Below, in pieces: positions 8,144-15,520 of a stretch of 21,755 bases of DNA (position 1 is the first letter of the stretch; each line of letters begins with the position of its first letter). The DNA lies in the NCBI GenBank assembly GCA_964384675.1, contig CAYLNK010000082.1, forward strand, positions 1 to 21,755, given 5' to 3'. The DNA is from CAYLNK01 sp964384675 (GTDB lineage Bacteria > Acidobacteriota > Thermoanaerobaculia > UBA5066). A program made the translations under genes and the position numbers. The notes under the pieces are model-generated. The model saw only the letters and a program-made list of their open reading frames with translations, did no database searches and was not told where the DNA came from.

Positions 8144-9826
8144 ATGCGGAACGCCGGTCGGCGCGTGGCCGATTCTACCGGACCACGAGCGAGGCTCACC
8201 TGGCTGCGCCCCCCTGGCTCACCTGCCCTCCGACTGGCTCTCGGGCTCACGCTGTTTTTGGTACTGATCGAGACTCTTGCTGCTGTGAGCGGCCTTCCGG
8301 GGGTCGGCTCCTTGGTGGAGGGCCTTCTCGCGATGTGGCGAACTGGCTCGCTTGCGCACGACTCACAGGTCTCGGGTGCGAGGTGGCTTGTCGGTTGGGC
8401 TGTCGGGTCCCCTGTCGGGATACTACTTGGTCTTCTGACCGGGCGGCTGGCGGTCGCCCGTCAGTTTCTCGAAGGTCTGTTCGTAGTCCTCCGTGCAGTT
8501 CCCTTTATTTGCCTAGTTCCGCTCTCCATGCTTTTTTTCGGTCTTGGAGAGCAGGGGAAGGTCTTTCTCGTGTCTTGGGCCGCCGCATCGGTCTGCTGGG
8601 TGATCGTGCACGAGGGCGCCCAGGGACTGCCCGCGCATCACCGCTGGCGCGCTCTTAGCTTGGCCGTACCAGGCGCTCGCTGGTTTGCTCGCATTCTCCT
8701 GCCTGAGCTCTCGCCTGCGATCTTCTCGTCTTTGCGCACGAGCCTGAGCTTGGCCCTCATTGTCGTTGCGGTCGCGGAGATGAGCGGAGTCTACGAGCGC
8801 TCGTCGGGCTTCTGGTGGAGCGAGGGACTTGGATACCGGATGTTCCGGTCTCTCGATCAGGCGCGAACTGACCTCTTGCTAGCAGCAATTTTTTCGTTTA
8901 CATGTCTCGGAATTCTGGGAGACAAGCTTTTTGGTGCTGTTTGGGGCGCAGGCGGGCGATTCCTAGCGAAGCTACGTCGTGAGCACGCGCGCGCTCTAGT
9001 GGCCAGCTCAATGGGTTCGCCTCTGCCTCTCACATGGTGGAGTTCGGACGCGCCCTCTATTGAGGTGTCGGACCTCTCGGCATGGTATGGCGAGAAGACC
9101 GTCGTGGATAGAGTCTCATTGAGTGTGAATCCGGGCGAGACGCTTTGCATAGTTGGTCCGTCCGGCTGCGGAAAGACGACCCTCCTCAGGGCTCTGGCGC
9201 GCCTGGAGGAGGACGATTTTACGGTTTCGGGAAGTGTGGTTCTCGGGGGAGGTAGCGTCCTTAACCCTGCGGGTGGGGTGGGAATCGTGCTGCAGGAGGC
9301 CCCGGTTTTCGGCCGGCTCACGGTCGCAGAGAACATCGCGGTTGGAGGCTGGTCAACCCGGCTGTCTCGCTCCGCGGTCCGGGCTCGCGTGTTGCTGCTC
9401 CTCAGGGAGTTCGGCATCGACGGTATTGCGGCGGAGGAGGGTCGACGAATCTCAGGCGGTCAACGTCAGCGAGTCGCACTGGCTTCTGCTATCGCGGCTC
9501 AGCCTAAGCTGCTTCTCCTCGACGAGCCGTTCGGCGCCCTGGACGCGATCACTCGAAGACGGCTCCAAGGCTTCTATTGTGAGCACATTCATGGCCGATT
9601 CGCGGCCGTGTTCGTCACCCACGATATTGAGGAGGCACTGATCGTTGGCCATCGCGTTCGCATAGGCGTAGCCAGGGGGGCCGCCGAGTTTTCGATTGAC
9701 AGGCGCGGCCTGGGTCCTCGCGATTGGGAGTTGCGGCCAGAGTTTCTCCGCCTCCGCCACGAGCTTATCCTCGCCCTCGAGAACGAAGCTGGCATGGATA
9801 GCGGCATATTCGCCGAGCCTCCGTAG
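8144..9826 (+). CDS. Fused ABC permease-ATPase, SsuC-SsuB/TauC-TauB-like
   Basis: This is a single 560-aa polypeptide from ATG 8144 (a TTG at 8138 is two codons upstream). Residues ~1-270 are a BPD-type permease with several hydrophobic segments. An EAA-like coupling region lies where the conserved helix reads ARILLPELSPAIFSSLR (around 180-200). Residues ~305-560 are a complete ATPase: Walker A GPSGCGKTT at 338-346, Q-loop IVLQEAP, signature ISGGQRQ from 436, Walker B LLLLDEP with Asp460 and Glu461, and H-loop His493 in FVTHDIEEAL. In the nitrate/sulfonate family these two parts are normally separate genes. All catalytic residues are intact, so a working homodimeric transporter is expected. 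It ends the operon; 128 bases without a gene separate its stop from the right repeat. Confidence 0.93.
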   Translation: MRNAGRRVADSTGPRARLTWLRPPGSPALRLALGLTLFLVLIETLAAVSGLPGVGSLVEGLLAMWRTGSLAHDSQVSGARWLVGWAVGSPVGILLGLLTGRLAVARQFLEGLFVVLRAVPFICLVPLSMLFFGLGEQGKVFLVSWAAASVCWVIVHEGAQGLPAHHRWRALSLAVPGARWFARILLPELSPAIFSSLRTSLSLALIVVAVAEMSGVYERSSGFWWSEGLGYRMFRSLDQARTDLLLAAIFSFTCLGILGDKLFGAVWGAGGRFLAKLRREHARALVASSMGSPLPLTWWSSDAPSIEVSDLSAWYGEKTVVDRVSLSVNPGETLCIVGPSGCGKTTLLRALARLEEDDFTVSGSVVLGGGSVLNPAGGVGIVLQEAPVFGRLTVAENIAVGGWSTRLSRSAVRARVLLLLREFGIDGIAAEEGRRISGGQRQRVALASAIAAQPKLLLLDEPFGALDAITRRRLQGFYCEHIHGRFAAVFVTHDIEEALIVGHRVRIGVARGAAEFSIDRRGLGPRDWELRPEFLRLRHELILALENEAGMDSGIFAEPP

Positions 9827-9953
9827 CTCACGCAATGTTGGCATCGAGCAATCGACTGATCGCGTCCGGCTCGAGTCTTCATCCTGATGGCGGTGGTCCT
9901 GTGGACGCTGAGAATCGAGGGGATTTATTTCGGATGGACTTGAAGACCTGTGC
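9827..9953. other. Right-end non-coding stretch of the island
   Basis: The 127 bases between the last island gene and the right repeat show no convincing terminator hairpin with a T-run. On the minus strand, an ATG at 9960-9962 inside the repeat opens a 27-codon frame ending at 9879. It mirrors the cobW start context in the left copy and probably is not a functional gene. Confidence 0.4.
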
Positions 9954-9990
9954 GTCGGGCATGGCTCCGCGAGTCTACGGGCGGGACGCC
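9954..9990 (+). repeat. Right direct repeat (attR-like)
   Basis: This copy shares 32 of 37 bases with 1132-1168, including the exact 20-base core at 9971-9990. On the minus strand it contains the last codons and TAG stop of the glycosyltransferase gene, then 12 bases and an ATG. It thereby keeps the glycosyltransferase coding sequence complete after the insertion. The core is uninterrupted; the mismatches lie in the part facing the island. Confidence 0.75.
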
Positions 9991-11462
9991 AGGAGGAGGG
10001 GCCGGCCCGTTTCGACGCCGAGGAGCTCGAGCCGCCAGCCTTCACGTCGCAGGCGCTCAACCGTGTGCGTGGGGGAGAGTCCCCAGATCAGGAAGGAGGA
10101 TTTGTTTTCCACGAACCGCTCGTGCTCCACGACGCGGAGCGGGAAGAAGCGGCGCATGTCGAGGAAGACGAGGTCGGCGGTGTCCGTTCCGGTCTCCCGC
10201 AACGCTCCCGCGGGATCTGCCGCGAATACCAGGCGGGACCGCAGATCGGGCTCGGCGTAGTGGAGCGTGTCGAGGAAACGGTTCGGCTCGAGAAGCAGGA
10301 TCGGGAGGCCGGCGCGTGCGCCCGAGGCCAGCGCCGGCGTCGGAACGGGTGCGGGTCCGTGGTTGCTCCTCAGGAACTCACGCTCCTGATGGAGGAACAC
10401 GGCCCCCGTCCCGGCGAGAACCAGAAGCGCGCCGCGCCGTGAGCCCTGCGAGACGCGGCACGCGCCCCACGCGACGAGGAGGACGACCGGGAGGATCGCC
10501 GGGGAGACGTAGCGGGGCGTGAAGATCCCCGTCGTGAAGCGCGCGGCGACGACGACGACGACCGGGAGCGCCGCGCCGGCGAGGAGCATCGTCCGCTCGC
10601 CCGCCGGGAGCGCCGAGGGCCGCCACGACGACGGGCTCCCCTTCGCCGCGCGGACCAGCGTCACCACCACGAGCGGCGCGAGGGCCGCCGGGAGCCAGGC
10701 GAAGAAGGCCGCGTACGTGCCCGGGGCCTGCATCAGGTGGGCCTTCGCCCAGAAGTGCTCGAGGTACTTCGCCCGCGCCCCCTCCATCAGGATCTGCAGG
10801 GTGGGGACGAGCACCACGAGCGGCACGGAGAGCGCTACGGCCACGGGGACGTCCGCACGGCCCCGCTCCCGGGCCCTTACCACCTCTCCGGCCAGGAGCG
10901 GTAGCAGGAGGAAGACGGCGTAGGTGTGGCTCGCGAGAGCGAGCGACAGAGACAGCGCGAGCGTGCCGAGCGCCAGGGACCGTCGCGGCGCATCCGTGCG
11001 TTGCCACGCCAGGAGCGCGAGCGCCGAGCACGCACACATCAGGCCGTACGGCCGGCCGTCCGTCGCGTACATCGCATAGGCCGGCGTGACGAGGAGGAGC
11101 GCGGCGCCCGCCACCGCGTAGAGGGGCGGCGCGATCCGCCGAAGGAATGCGAAGACGGCCCACGCCGACACGGCGAACGCCAGCGTGGGCGGCAGACGCA
11201 GGTCGATCTCGGGCCGGCCGGTGAGACCCAGGAGCGCTCGTACCAGCACGTACGGGTATGGCGGAAGCTGGTCCATCCCGCTCCTCACGACTCGCCAGAC
11301 GTCGCCCAGGGTGGGGAGCGTCGCGAGGTAGAGCGTGCAGAGCTCGTCGTGCCAGAGCGCCCGCCGCGACGCCCGGAAGACGGTGTACGAAAGGAGGAGC
11401 GCCGTCGCGACCAGGAGCCACACCCGGAGGCGCGCCTCCTGCCGTCCGTTCTCGACCCTCAC
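9975..11462 (-). CDS. Membrane glycosyltransferase, GT39/GT83 (PMT/ArnT-like)
   Basis: The chosen start is a GTG at 11460-11462, giving 495 aa. Extending further upstream would run antisense through the divergent repeat-bearing gene and yields only low-complexity charged residues. The protein has a short basic N-terminus, a first membrane helix (~14-28), then RALWHDELCTLYLA (35-48) in the first outer loop. Its Asp39-Glu40 pair matches the catalytic acidic motif of the GT-C dolichyl/undecaprenyl-phosphate-sugar transferases. MYATDGRPYGL (131-141) is another family hallmark. About ten further hydrophobic helices and a soluble C-terminal region follow. It would transfer a sugar from a polyprenyl-phosphate donor to lipid or protein on the outer face of the inner membrane; donor and acceptor are unknown. 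Its stop codon lies within the right repeat. Confidence 0.88.
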   Translation of the reverse strand: MRVENGRQEARLRVWLLVATALLLSYTVFRASRRALWHDELCTLYLATLPTLGDVWRVVRSGMDQLPPYPYVLVRALLGLTGRPEIDLRLPPTLAFAVSAWAVFAFLRRIAPPLYAVAGAALLLVTPAYAMYATDGRPYGLMCACSALALLAWQRTDAPRRSLALGTLALSLSLALASHTYAVFLLLPLLAGEVVRARERGRADVPVAVALSVPLVVLVPTLQILMEGARAKYLEHFWAKAHLMQAPGTYAAFFAWLPAALAPLVVVTLVRAAKGSPSSWRPSALPAGERTMLLAGAALPVVVVVAARFTTGIFTPRYVSPAILPVVLLVAWGACRVSQGSRRGALLVLAGTGAVFLHQEREFLRSNHGPAPVPTPALASGARAGLPILLLEPNRFLDTLHYAEPDLRSRLVFAADPAGALRETGTDTADLVFLDMRRFFPLRVVEHERFVENKSSFLIWGLSPTHTVERLRREGWRLELLGVETGRPLLLASRP

Positions 11463-11507
11463 GGGGCCGCATCGTAGCCCGGCCGGGCAGGCGACAATGC
11501 CCACGCG

Positions 11508-12575
11508 ATGCGACGACGTCTCCCGCTCCTCCCGCTCCTCCCGCTCGTCCCGCTCCTCCCGCTCGTCCCGCTCCTCCCGCTCGTCCCGCTCGTCCCGCTC
11601 GTCCCGTTCCTCCTCCTCGCCGCCCTCCCCGCCTGCGCCCCGAAGTCCGACCCGACCCGGATCCGCCTGAGCGGCCGGATCGAGGCGCCGACCGTCGACC
11701 TCGCCCCGAAGATCTCGGGGCGCGTCACCGAGGTCCTCGTACGGGAAGGAGACCGGGTGAAGGCCGGCGACGTCCTCGTTCGGCTCGACCTCGGGGAGAC
11801 GGCGCTCACGGTCGAGCGGGATCGGCACGGGCTCGAATCCGCCGACGCGCGCCTCAAGGACATGGAGTCGGGTAGCCGGAGCGCCGAGGTCAAGGCGGCC
11901 GAGGCGGAGCTCTCGGATCGCCGCGCGGCTCTCGAGCTCTCACGAAGAGAGCTGGCCCGCCAGCAGTCGCTCCTCGCGAAGAGGGTCGGCACGGAACGCG
12001 ACTTCGACCGCGCACGGACCGAGGTGGAGCGGGCGCAGGCGACGGTGAGGGCGTCCGAGGAGCGGCTGGTCCTCCTCCGCGAGGGCTTCCGGAAGTCCCA
12101 GACCGAGCAGGCGCGCTCCGACCGGGCGCGCGCCGGGACGGTGCTGAAGCAGTCGGAGACGCTCGTGAAGGAGTCGGAGCTGCGCGCGCCGGCCGACGGC
12201 GTGATCCTTCACCGGATCGCCGAGCCGGGACTCCTCCTCGGGCCGGGGCAGAACGGACTGACGATGGCGTTCGCCGGGCGGCTCTACGTGCGGACCTACG
12301 TGCCGGAGACGCGGCTCGGGGCGGTGAGGCCGGGGATGCGGGCGACGGTCTCCGTCGACGCGTTCCCGAGGAAGACGTTCCCCGCGCGCGTCGCGGAGAT
12401 CTCCCCCGACGCCGAGTTCACGCCGAAGCCGGTCGAGACGAAGAGCGAGCGGGTGAACCTGGTCTACGCCGCCAAGGTGGACCTGGACGGCGGCTGGAAC
12501 GTGCCGCTGGTGCCCGGCCAGCCGGCCGAGGTGACCGTGGAGCTGGGCGGGGCGGAGGGGCCCGCGGCGAAGTGA
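11508..12575 (+). CDS. HlyD/EmrA-type periplasmic adaptor, putative lipoprotein (YbhG-like)
   Basis: The protein is 355 aa. The N-terminus is MRRR followed by nine Leu-Leu/Val-Pro units (residues 7-33), then FLLLAALPAC with a lipobox-like Cys at 43. It is therefore probably exported and lipidated. Residues ~55-90 form the first half of a biotinyl-lipoyl domain (RIEAPTVDLAPKISGRVTEV, VREGDRVKAGDVL). About 92-215 is a long charged coiled-coil hairpin, and SELRAPADGVILHR begins the second lipoyl half and the beta-barrel. This is the usual layout of membrane-fusion proteins linking an inner-membrane pump to an outer-membrane channel. Its stop overlaps the GTG start of the first ATPase (GTGA), so adaptor, ATPases and permease are one operon. 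No TolC-like channel gene is in the window. Confidence 0.9.
   Translation: MRRRLPLLPLLPLVPLLPLVPLLPLVPLVPLVPFLLLAALPACAPKSDPTRIRLSGRIEAPTVDLAPKISGRVTEVLVREGDRVKAGDVLVRLDLGETALTVERDRHGLESADARLKDMESGSRSAEVKAAEAELSDRRAALELSRRELARQQSLLAKRVGTERDFDRARTEVERAQATVRASEERLVLLREGFRKSQTEQARSDRARAGTVLKQSETLVKESELRAPADGVILHRIAEPGLLLGPGQNGLTMAFAGRLYVRTYVPETRLGAVRPGMRATVSVDAFPRKTFPARVAEISPDAEFTPKPVETKSERVNLVYAAKVDLDGGWNVPLVPGQPAEVTVELGGAEGPAAK
11526..11606 (+). repeat. Nine-copy, 9-bp coding tandem repeat in a signal peptide
   Basis: Nine consecutive units of CTC-(C/G)TC-CCG encode Leu-(Leu/Val)-Pro in the hydrophobic part of the adaptor's signal peptide. Because the unit is nine bases long, gain or loss of copies keeps the frame but changes signal-peptide length. 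The repeat gives an unusually Pro-rich export signal. Confidence 0.9.
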
Positions 12576-13465
12576 TCGTCGCGGCCGGCCTCGGGCGCTC
12601 GTTCGGCAAGGTGGCGGCGCTGCGTTCCGTCGACCTCACGATCTCCCGCGGCGAGCTCTTCGCGCTGATCGGCCCCGACGGCGCCGGGAAGACGACGTTC
12701 TTCCGGATCGTGGCGGGCCTCCTCGCCGCGAGCGTGGGCGGCGTGACCCGCGACGGGAGCGTGTCGTTCGGGATGGTGCCGCAGCGCTTCTCCCTGTACG
12801 AGGACCTCACCGTCGACGAGAACCTCGACCTGCGCGCCCGGCTCTACTCGGTCCCCCGGGATGCCGCCCGCGAGCGCTCCGCCGAGTTGCTCTCCCGGGT
12901 CGGGATGTCCCGCTTCGGTGCGCGCCTGGCCGGTGCCCTCTCGGGCGGCATGAAGCAGAAGCTGGCGCTCGTCGCCGCGCTCCTGACCCGTCCCGCGCTC
13001 CTCCTCCTGGACGAGCCGACGACGGGCGTCGACCCGGTCTCGCGCCGCGAGTTCTGGGCCGTCCTCAACCAGCTCCACCACGAGGGGCTCACCATCGTCG
13101 TCTCCACACCGTACATGGACGAGGCGGAGTACGCCTCGCGCCTCGGCTTTCTCGACCGAGGCCGCCTCGTCGCCCTCGGGACGCGATCCGAGGTGCTGGC
13201 GTCGTACCCGCGCCCGCTGCTGGAGGTGCGCACGGCCGAGCGCGTCGCCGTGCGGGCGCGGCTCGCGGCGCTACGGACGGTCGACGACGTCTCCCTCTTC
13301 GGGACCCGCCTCCACGTGCGCGGGGCGGCGGGGGCCGGCCGCGGGCTGGTCGACGACGTGCGCCGCGAACTGGCCGGGCTCGTCGAGCCGGAGTCGATCC
13401 GCCCGCTTGAACCATCACTCGAGGACGTCTTCGTGCTCCTCTCGGAGGAGGACGAAGCGGCTTGA
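12572..13465 (+). CDS. ABC exporter ATPase 1 (YbhF N-half-like), H-loop His missing
   Basis: The 297-aa ATPase starts at a GTG within a GTGA overlap. Walker A IGPDGAGKTT (33-42), Q-loop Gln71 (VPQRFSLYEDLTVDENL), signature LSGGMKQK (123-130), Walker B LLLLDEPTTGVDP (Asp147-Glu148). The H-loop reads VSTPYMDEAE, with Pro180 where the catalytic switch His normally sits. The tail (residues ~230-297, ending in EPSLEDVFVLL) is the C-terminal extension typical of DrrA/YbhF-type drug-export ATPases. It likely forms a heterodimer with the next gene's ATPase and drives the single ABC-2 permease. In E. coli YbhF the two halves are one fused protein; here they are separate. The substrate is unknown. Confidence 0.92.
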   Translation: MIVAAGLGRSFGKVAALRSVDLTISRGELFALIGPDGAGKTTFFRIVAGLLAASVGGVTRDGSVSFGMVPQRFSLYEDLTVDENLDLRARLYSVPRDAARERSAELLSRVGMSRFGARLAGALSGGMKQKLALVAALLTRPALLLLDEPTTGVDPVSRREFWAVLNQLHHEGLTIVVSTPYMDEAEYASRLGFLDRGRLVALGTRSEVLASYPRPLLEVRTAERVAVRARLAALRTVDDVSLFGTRLHVRGAAGAGRGLVDDVRRELAGLVEPESIRPLEPSLEDVFVLLSEEDEAA

Positions 13466-14400
13466 GCGAGACGGGTGCCCTCCTCGAGGTGCGAGACCTC
13501 AGCCGGCGCTTCGGCGCGTTCACCGCGGTCGACGGCGTCTCGTTCGACGTGGCCCGCGGGAAGGTGCTCGGCTTCCTCGGCCCGAACGGCTCCGGCAAGT
13601 CGACGACGATCCGGATGCTGACGGGCCTCCTCGCCCCCTCGGGCGGCACGGTGCGCGGGTTCGGCGGGCTCGACGTCGCGAAGGACACCGAAGCATGGAA
13701 GAGCCGCCTCGGCTACATGAGCCAGAAGTTCTCGCTCTACCTCGACCTCACGGCGCTCGAGAACCTCCGCTTCTTCGGCTCGATCTACGGCCTTCCGCCG
13801 GCCCGCCTCGCGGAGCGGATCGAGGCGCTCTCGACGCGCCTCCGGTTCACGAAGGTCCTCCAGACCATGACCGAGTCGCTCTCGACGGGGCTCCGTCAGC
13901 GGGTCGCGCTAGCGGCCGCGCTCCTCCACGAGCCGGAGCTCCTCTTCCTGGACGAGCCGACGGCGGGCGTCGACCCGAAGGGGCGGCGCCTCTTCTGGGA
14001 CCTCATCTACGAGCTCGCCGCCGACCGCGGGATGACCGTGCTCGTCACCACGCACTACATGGACGAGGCGGAGCAGTGCGATCGGCTCGCGTTCATCCTG
14101 AACGGCGCCCTCATCGCGTTCGGCCCGCCGCACGACCTGAAGCGAGGTCTCGACGGCCGGCTCCTGGAGCTAGCCGTCGGGGACGACCCGTTCGCGGCCC
14201 TCGCCTCCATCCGCGACGACGCCGCGCTCGAGGACGCCTACCTCTTCGGCGTGCGCCTCCGCGTCGTCGCGCGGCCCGGCCAGGGGAACGCCGCGCGGCT
14301 GCTACTCACCACGCTCGGCGTCCCCGAGCCGGCCGCGCCGTCGCTCGAGGACGTGTTCGTGTCGCTGGCACGCTCCCATGCGGCTCCCGCCCAACGGTGA
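13462..14400 (+). CDS. ABC exporter ATPase 2 (YbhF C-half-like), variant signature
   Basis: The 312-aa ATPase most likely starts at TTG 13462 in a TTGA overlap with the previous stop. A later GTG is possible but would cut into the first strand. Walker A GPNGSGKST (40-48), Q-loop Gln88 (MSQKFSLYLDLTALENL), Walker B LFLDEPTAGVDP (Asp164-Glu165), H-loop His198 in VTTHYMDEAE. The signature reads LSTGLRQR (140-147), with Thr in place of the first Gly of LSGGQ. The C-terminal extension ends in APSLEDVFVSLA, as in ATPase 1. The defects of the two ATPases are complementary, as expected for an exporter with one catalytic and one degenerate nucleotide site. Confidence 0.92.
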   Translation: MSETGALLEVRDLSRRFGAFTAVDGVSFDVARGKVLGFLGPNGSGKSTTIRMLTGLLAPSGGTVRGFGGLDVAKDTEAWKSRLGYMSQKFSLYLDLTALENLRFFGSIYGLPPARLAERIEALSTRLRFTKVLQTMTESLSTGLRQRVALAAALLHEPELLFLDEPTAGVDPKGRRLFWDLIYELAADRGMTVLVTTHYMDEAEQCDRLAFILNGALIAFGPPHDLKRGLDGRLLELAVGDDPFAALASIRDDAALEDAYLFGVRLRVVARPGQGNAARLLLTTLGVPEPAAPSLEDVFVSLARSHAAPAQR

Positions 14401-14404
14401 CGGC

Positions 14405-15520
14405 GTGAGCCGCCTACTCGCCCTCACCGTCAAGGAGTTCCTCCAGCTGAAGCGGGACCGGCTGACGATCCGGATGATCTTCATGGTCCCGGTGATTCAG
14501 ACTCTGATCTTCGGCTACGCGATCAACTACGACGTCAAGCACCTGAAGACTATCGTCCTGGACGAGTGCCGCACCGCCGACAGCCGCGAGCTGGTGGCGA
14601 AGCTGACCGCCAGCGAGTACTTCGAGGTGGTCGGGTACGCGGCGTCGCTGGAGGAGATTGGCTTCGCCATCGACTCGGCGCGCGCCTCGGTCGGCATCGT
14701 GATCGACCGGAACTTCGGCAAGAACCTCCATCGCGGCCGGCCCGCGCGCGCGTTCCTGATCGTCAACGCCTCCGACACGACGACGGCCACCCAGGCGATG
14801 TCGATCGGGGCCGGGATCGCCAACACCCTCTCCATCCAGCTCCTCGCGCGCCGCGCCGGCTGGGCCGAGAAGACGCTCCCCGTCGACCTCCGTGTGCGCC
14901 CCTGGTACAACCCCGACCTCAAGACCGCGACGTTCATCATCCCGGGGCTGATCGCGATCATCCTGACGTTTACGCTCATCCAGTTCACGGCGATCGCCAT
15001 CGTGAGGGAGCGGGAGCGGGGCACGCTGGAGCAGCTCCAGGTGACGCCGGTGACGCGGATCGAGCTGATCCTCGGGAAGATCCTGCCGTTCCTCCTGATC
15101 GGCTTCGTGCAGCTGACGCTGACGATCCTTCTGATGCGCTACCTCTTCGGCATCGTCATCCAGGGCTCGATCCTCGAGCTGTACCTCGCCGGCTTCCTCT
15201 TCATAGCCGCCGTCCTCGGCCTCGGGATGCTGATCTCGACCCTCGCCCAGACGCAGATGCAGGCGACGCAGATGTCGATGTTCTTCCTGCTGCCGTTCGT
15301 CTTCCTCTCGGGCTACGTCTTCCCGATCGACGGGATGCCGGTGATCTTCCAGCTGATGACGCACGTGATCCCCGCGAAGTACTTCATCCAGGTGGTGCGC
15401 GGCATCGTTCTCCGAGGGGCCGGGATCCGCGAGCTGTGGGAGCCGGTGGCGCTCCTCTTCGCCTTCACCGTCCTCATCATCGGTCTCGCGATCGCCCGGT
15501 TCCAGAAGACGGCGAAGTGA
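14405..15520 (+). CDS. ABC-2 type exporter permease (YbhS/YhhJ-like)
   Basis: I choose GTG 14405 (371 aa) because GGTGA lies just upstream and the resulting start, VSRLLALTVKEFLQLKRDR, matches how this family begins. ATG 14378 (380 aa) is the alternative and would overlap the ATPase gene by 23 bases. Architecture: one helix near residues 20-40 (MIFMVPVIQTLIFGYAI), a large extracytoplasmic domain, then five C-terminal helices. Between them is the conserved RERERGTLEQLQVTPVTR coupling segment, and LPFVFLSGYVFP marks a late helix. This is the ABC-2 layout of multidrug or lipid exporters. YbhFSR-type systems usually have two permeases in tandem; here only one is present, so it may act as a homodimer. 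The stop overlaps the next gene's GTG. Confidence 0.92.
   Translation: MSRLLALTVKEFLQLKRDRLTIRMIFMVPVIQTLIFGYAINYDVKHLKTIVLDECRTADSRELVAKLTASEYFEVVGYAASLEEIGFAIDSARASVGIVIDRNFGKNLHRGRPARAFLIVNASDTTTATQAMSIGAGIANTLSIQLLARRAGWAEKTLPVDLRVRPWYNPDLKTATFIIPGLIAIILTFTLIQFTAIAIVRERERGTLEQLQVTPVTRIELILGKILPFLLIGFVQLTLTILLMRYLFGIVIQGSILELYLAGFLFIAAVLGLGMLISTLAQTQMQATQMSMFFLLPFVFLSGYVFPIDGMPVIFQLMTHVIPAKYFIQVVRGIVLRGAGIRELWEPVALLFAFTVLIIGLAIARFQKTAK

Larger units (their letters stand above)
1149..9990. mobile_element. Putative genomic island of about 8.8 kb between direct repeats, no visible integrase
   Basis: The block lies between two direct repeats in the same orientation and differs from both flanks in codon use. 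For example, 6 of the first 16 codons of the gene at 4932 end in G or C, against 15 of 16 for nadR. Its six genes all run on the plus strand, opposite to the two minus-strand genes that flank it. The right repeat contains the stop codon of the glycosyltransferase, and the left contains the start of cobW. The inferred original arrangement was therefore glycosyltransferase stop, 12 bases, cobW start. No tyrosine or serine recombinase, transposase or terminal inverted repeat was recognised, so the element is either non-autonomous or has lost its recombinase. Exact ends inside the repeat cannot be assigned. Confidence 0.6.

Noticed and set aside
9879..9962. 27-codon minus-strand frame beginning in the right repeat
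   Set aside because: It is short and explained by the repeat copying the cobW start context; nothing suggests a functional peptide.
1149..9990. Transposon with terminal inverted repeats
   Set aside because: The boundary repeats are in direct orientation, no transposase is present and I found no matching inverted ends; a 20-bp exact duplication is longer than common transposon target duplications.
9452..10060. 202-codon minus-strand open frame across the right repeat
   Set aside because: It is antisense to the ATPase motifs and spans the island boundary; it is not protein-like.
11463..11828. Longer start for the glycosyltransferase, extending it to 617 aa
   Set aside because: The extra residues are repeats of Glu-Arg-Asp read antisense through the divergent adaptor's signal-peptide repeat and coding region.
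14414..15364. 316-codon minus-strand open frame
   Set aside because: It is antisense to the ABC-2 permease, which shows clear membrane helices and motifs; the shadow is nearly all charged residues.
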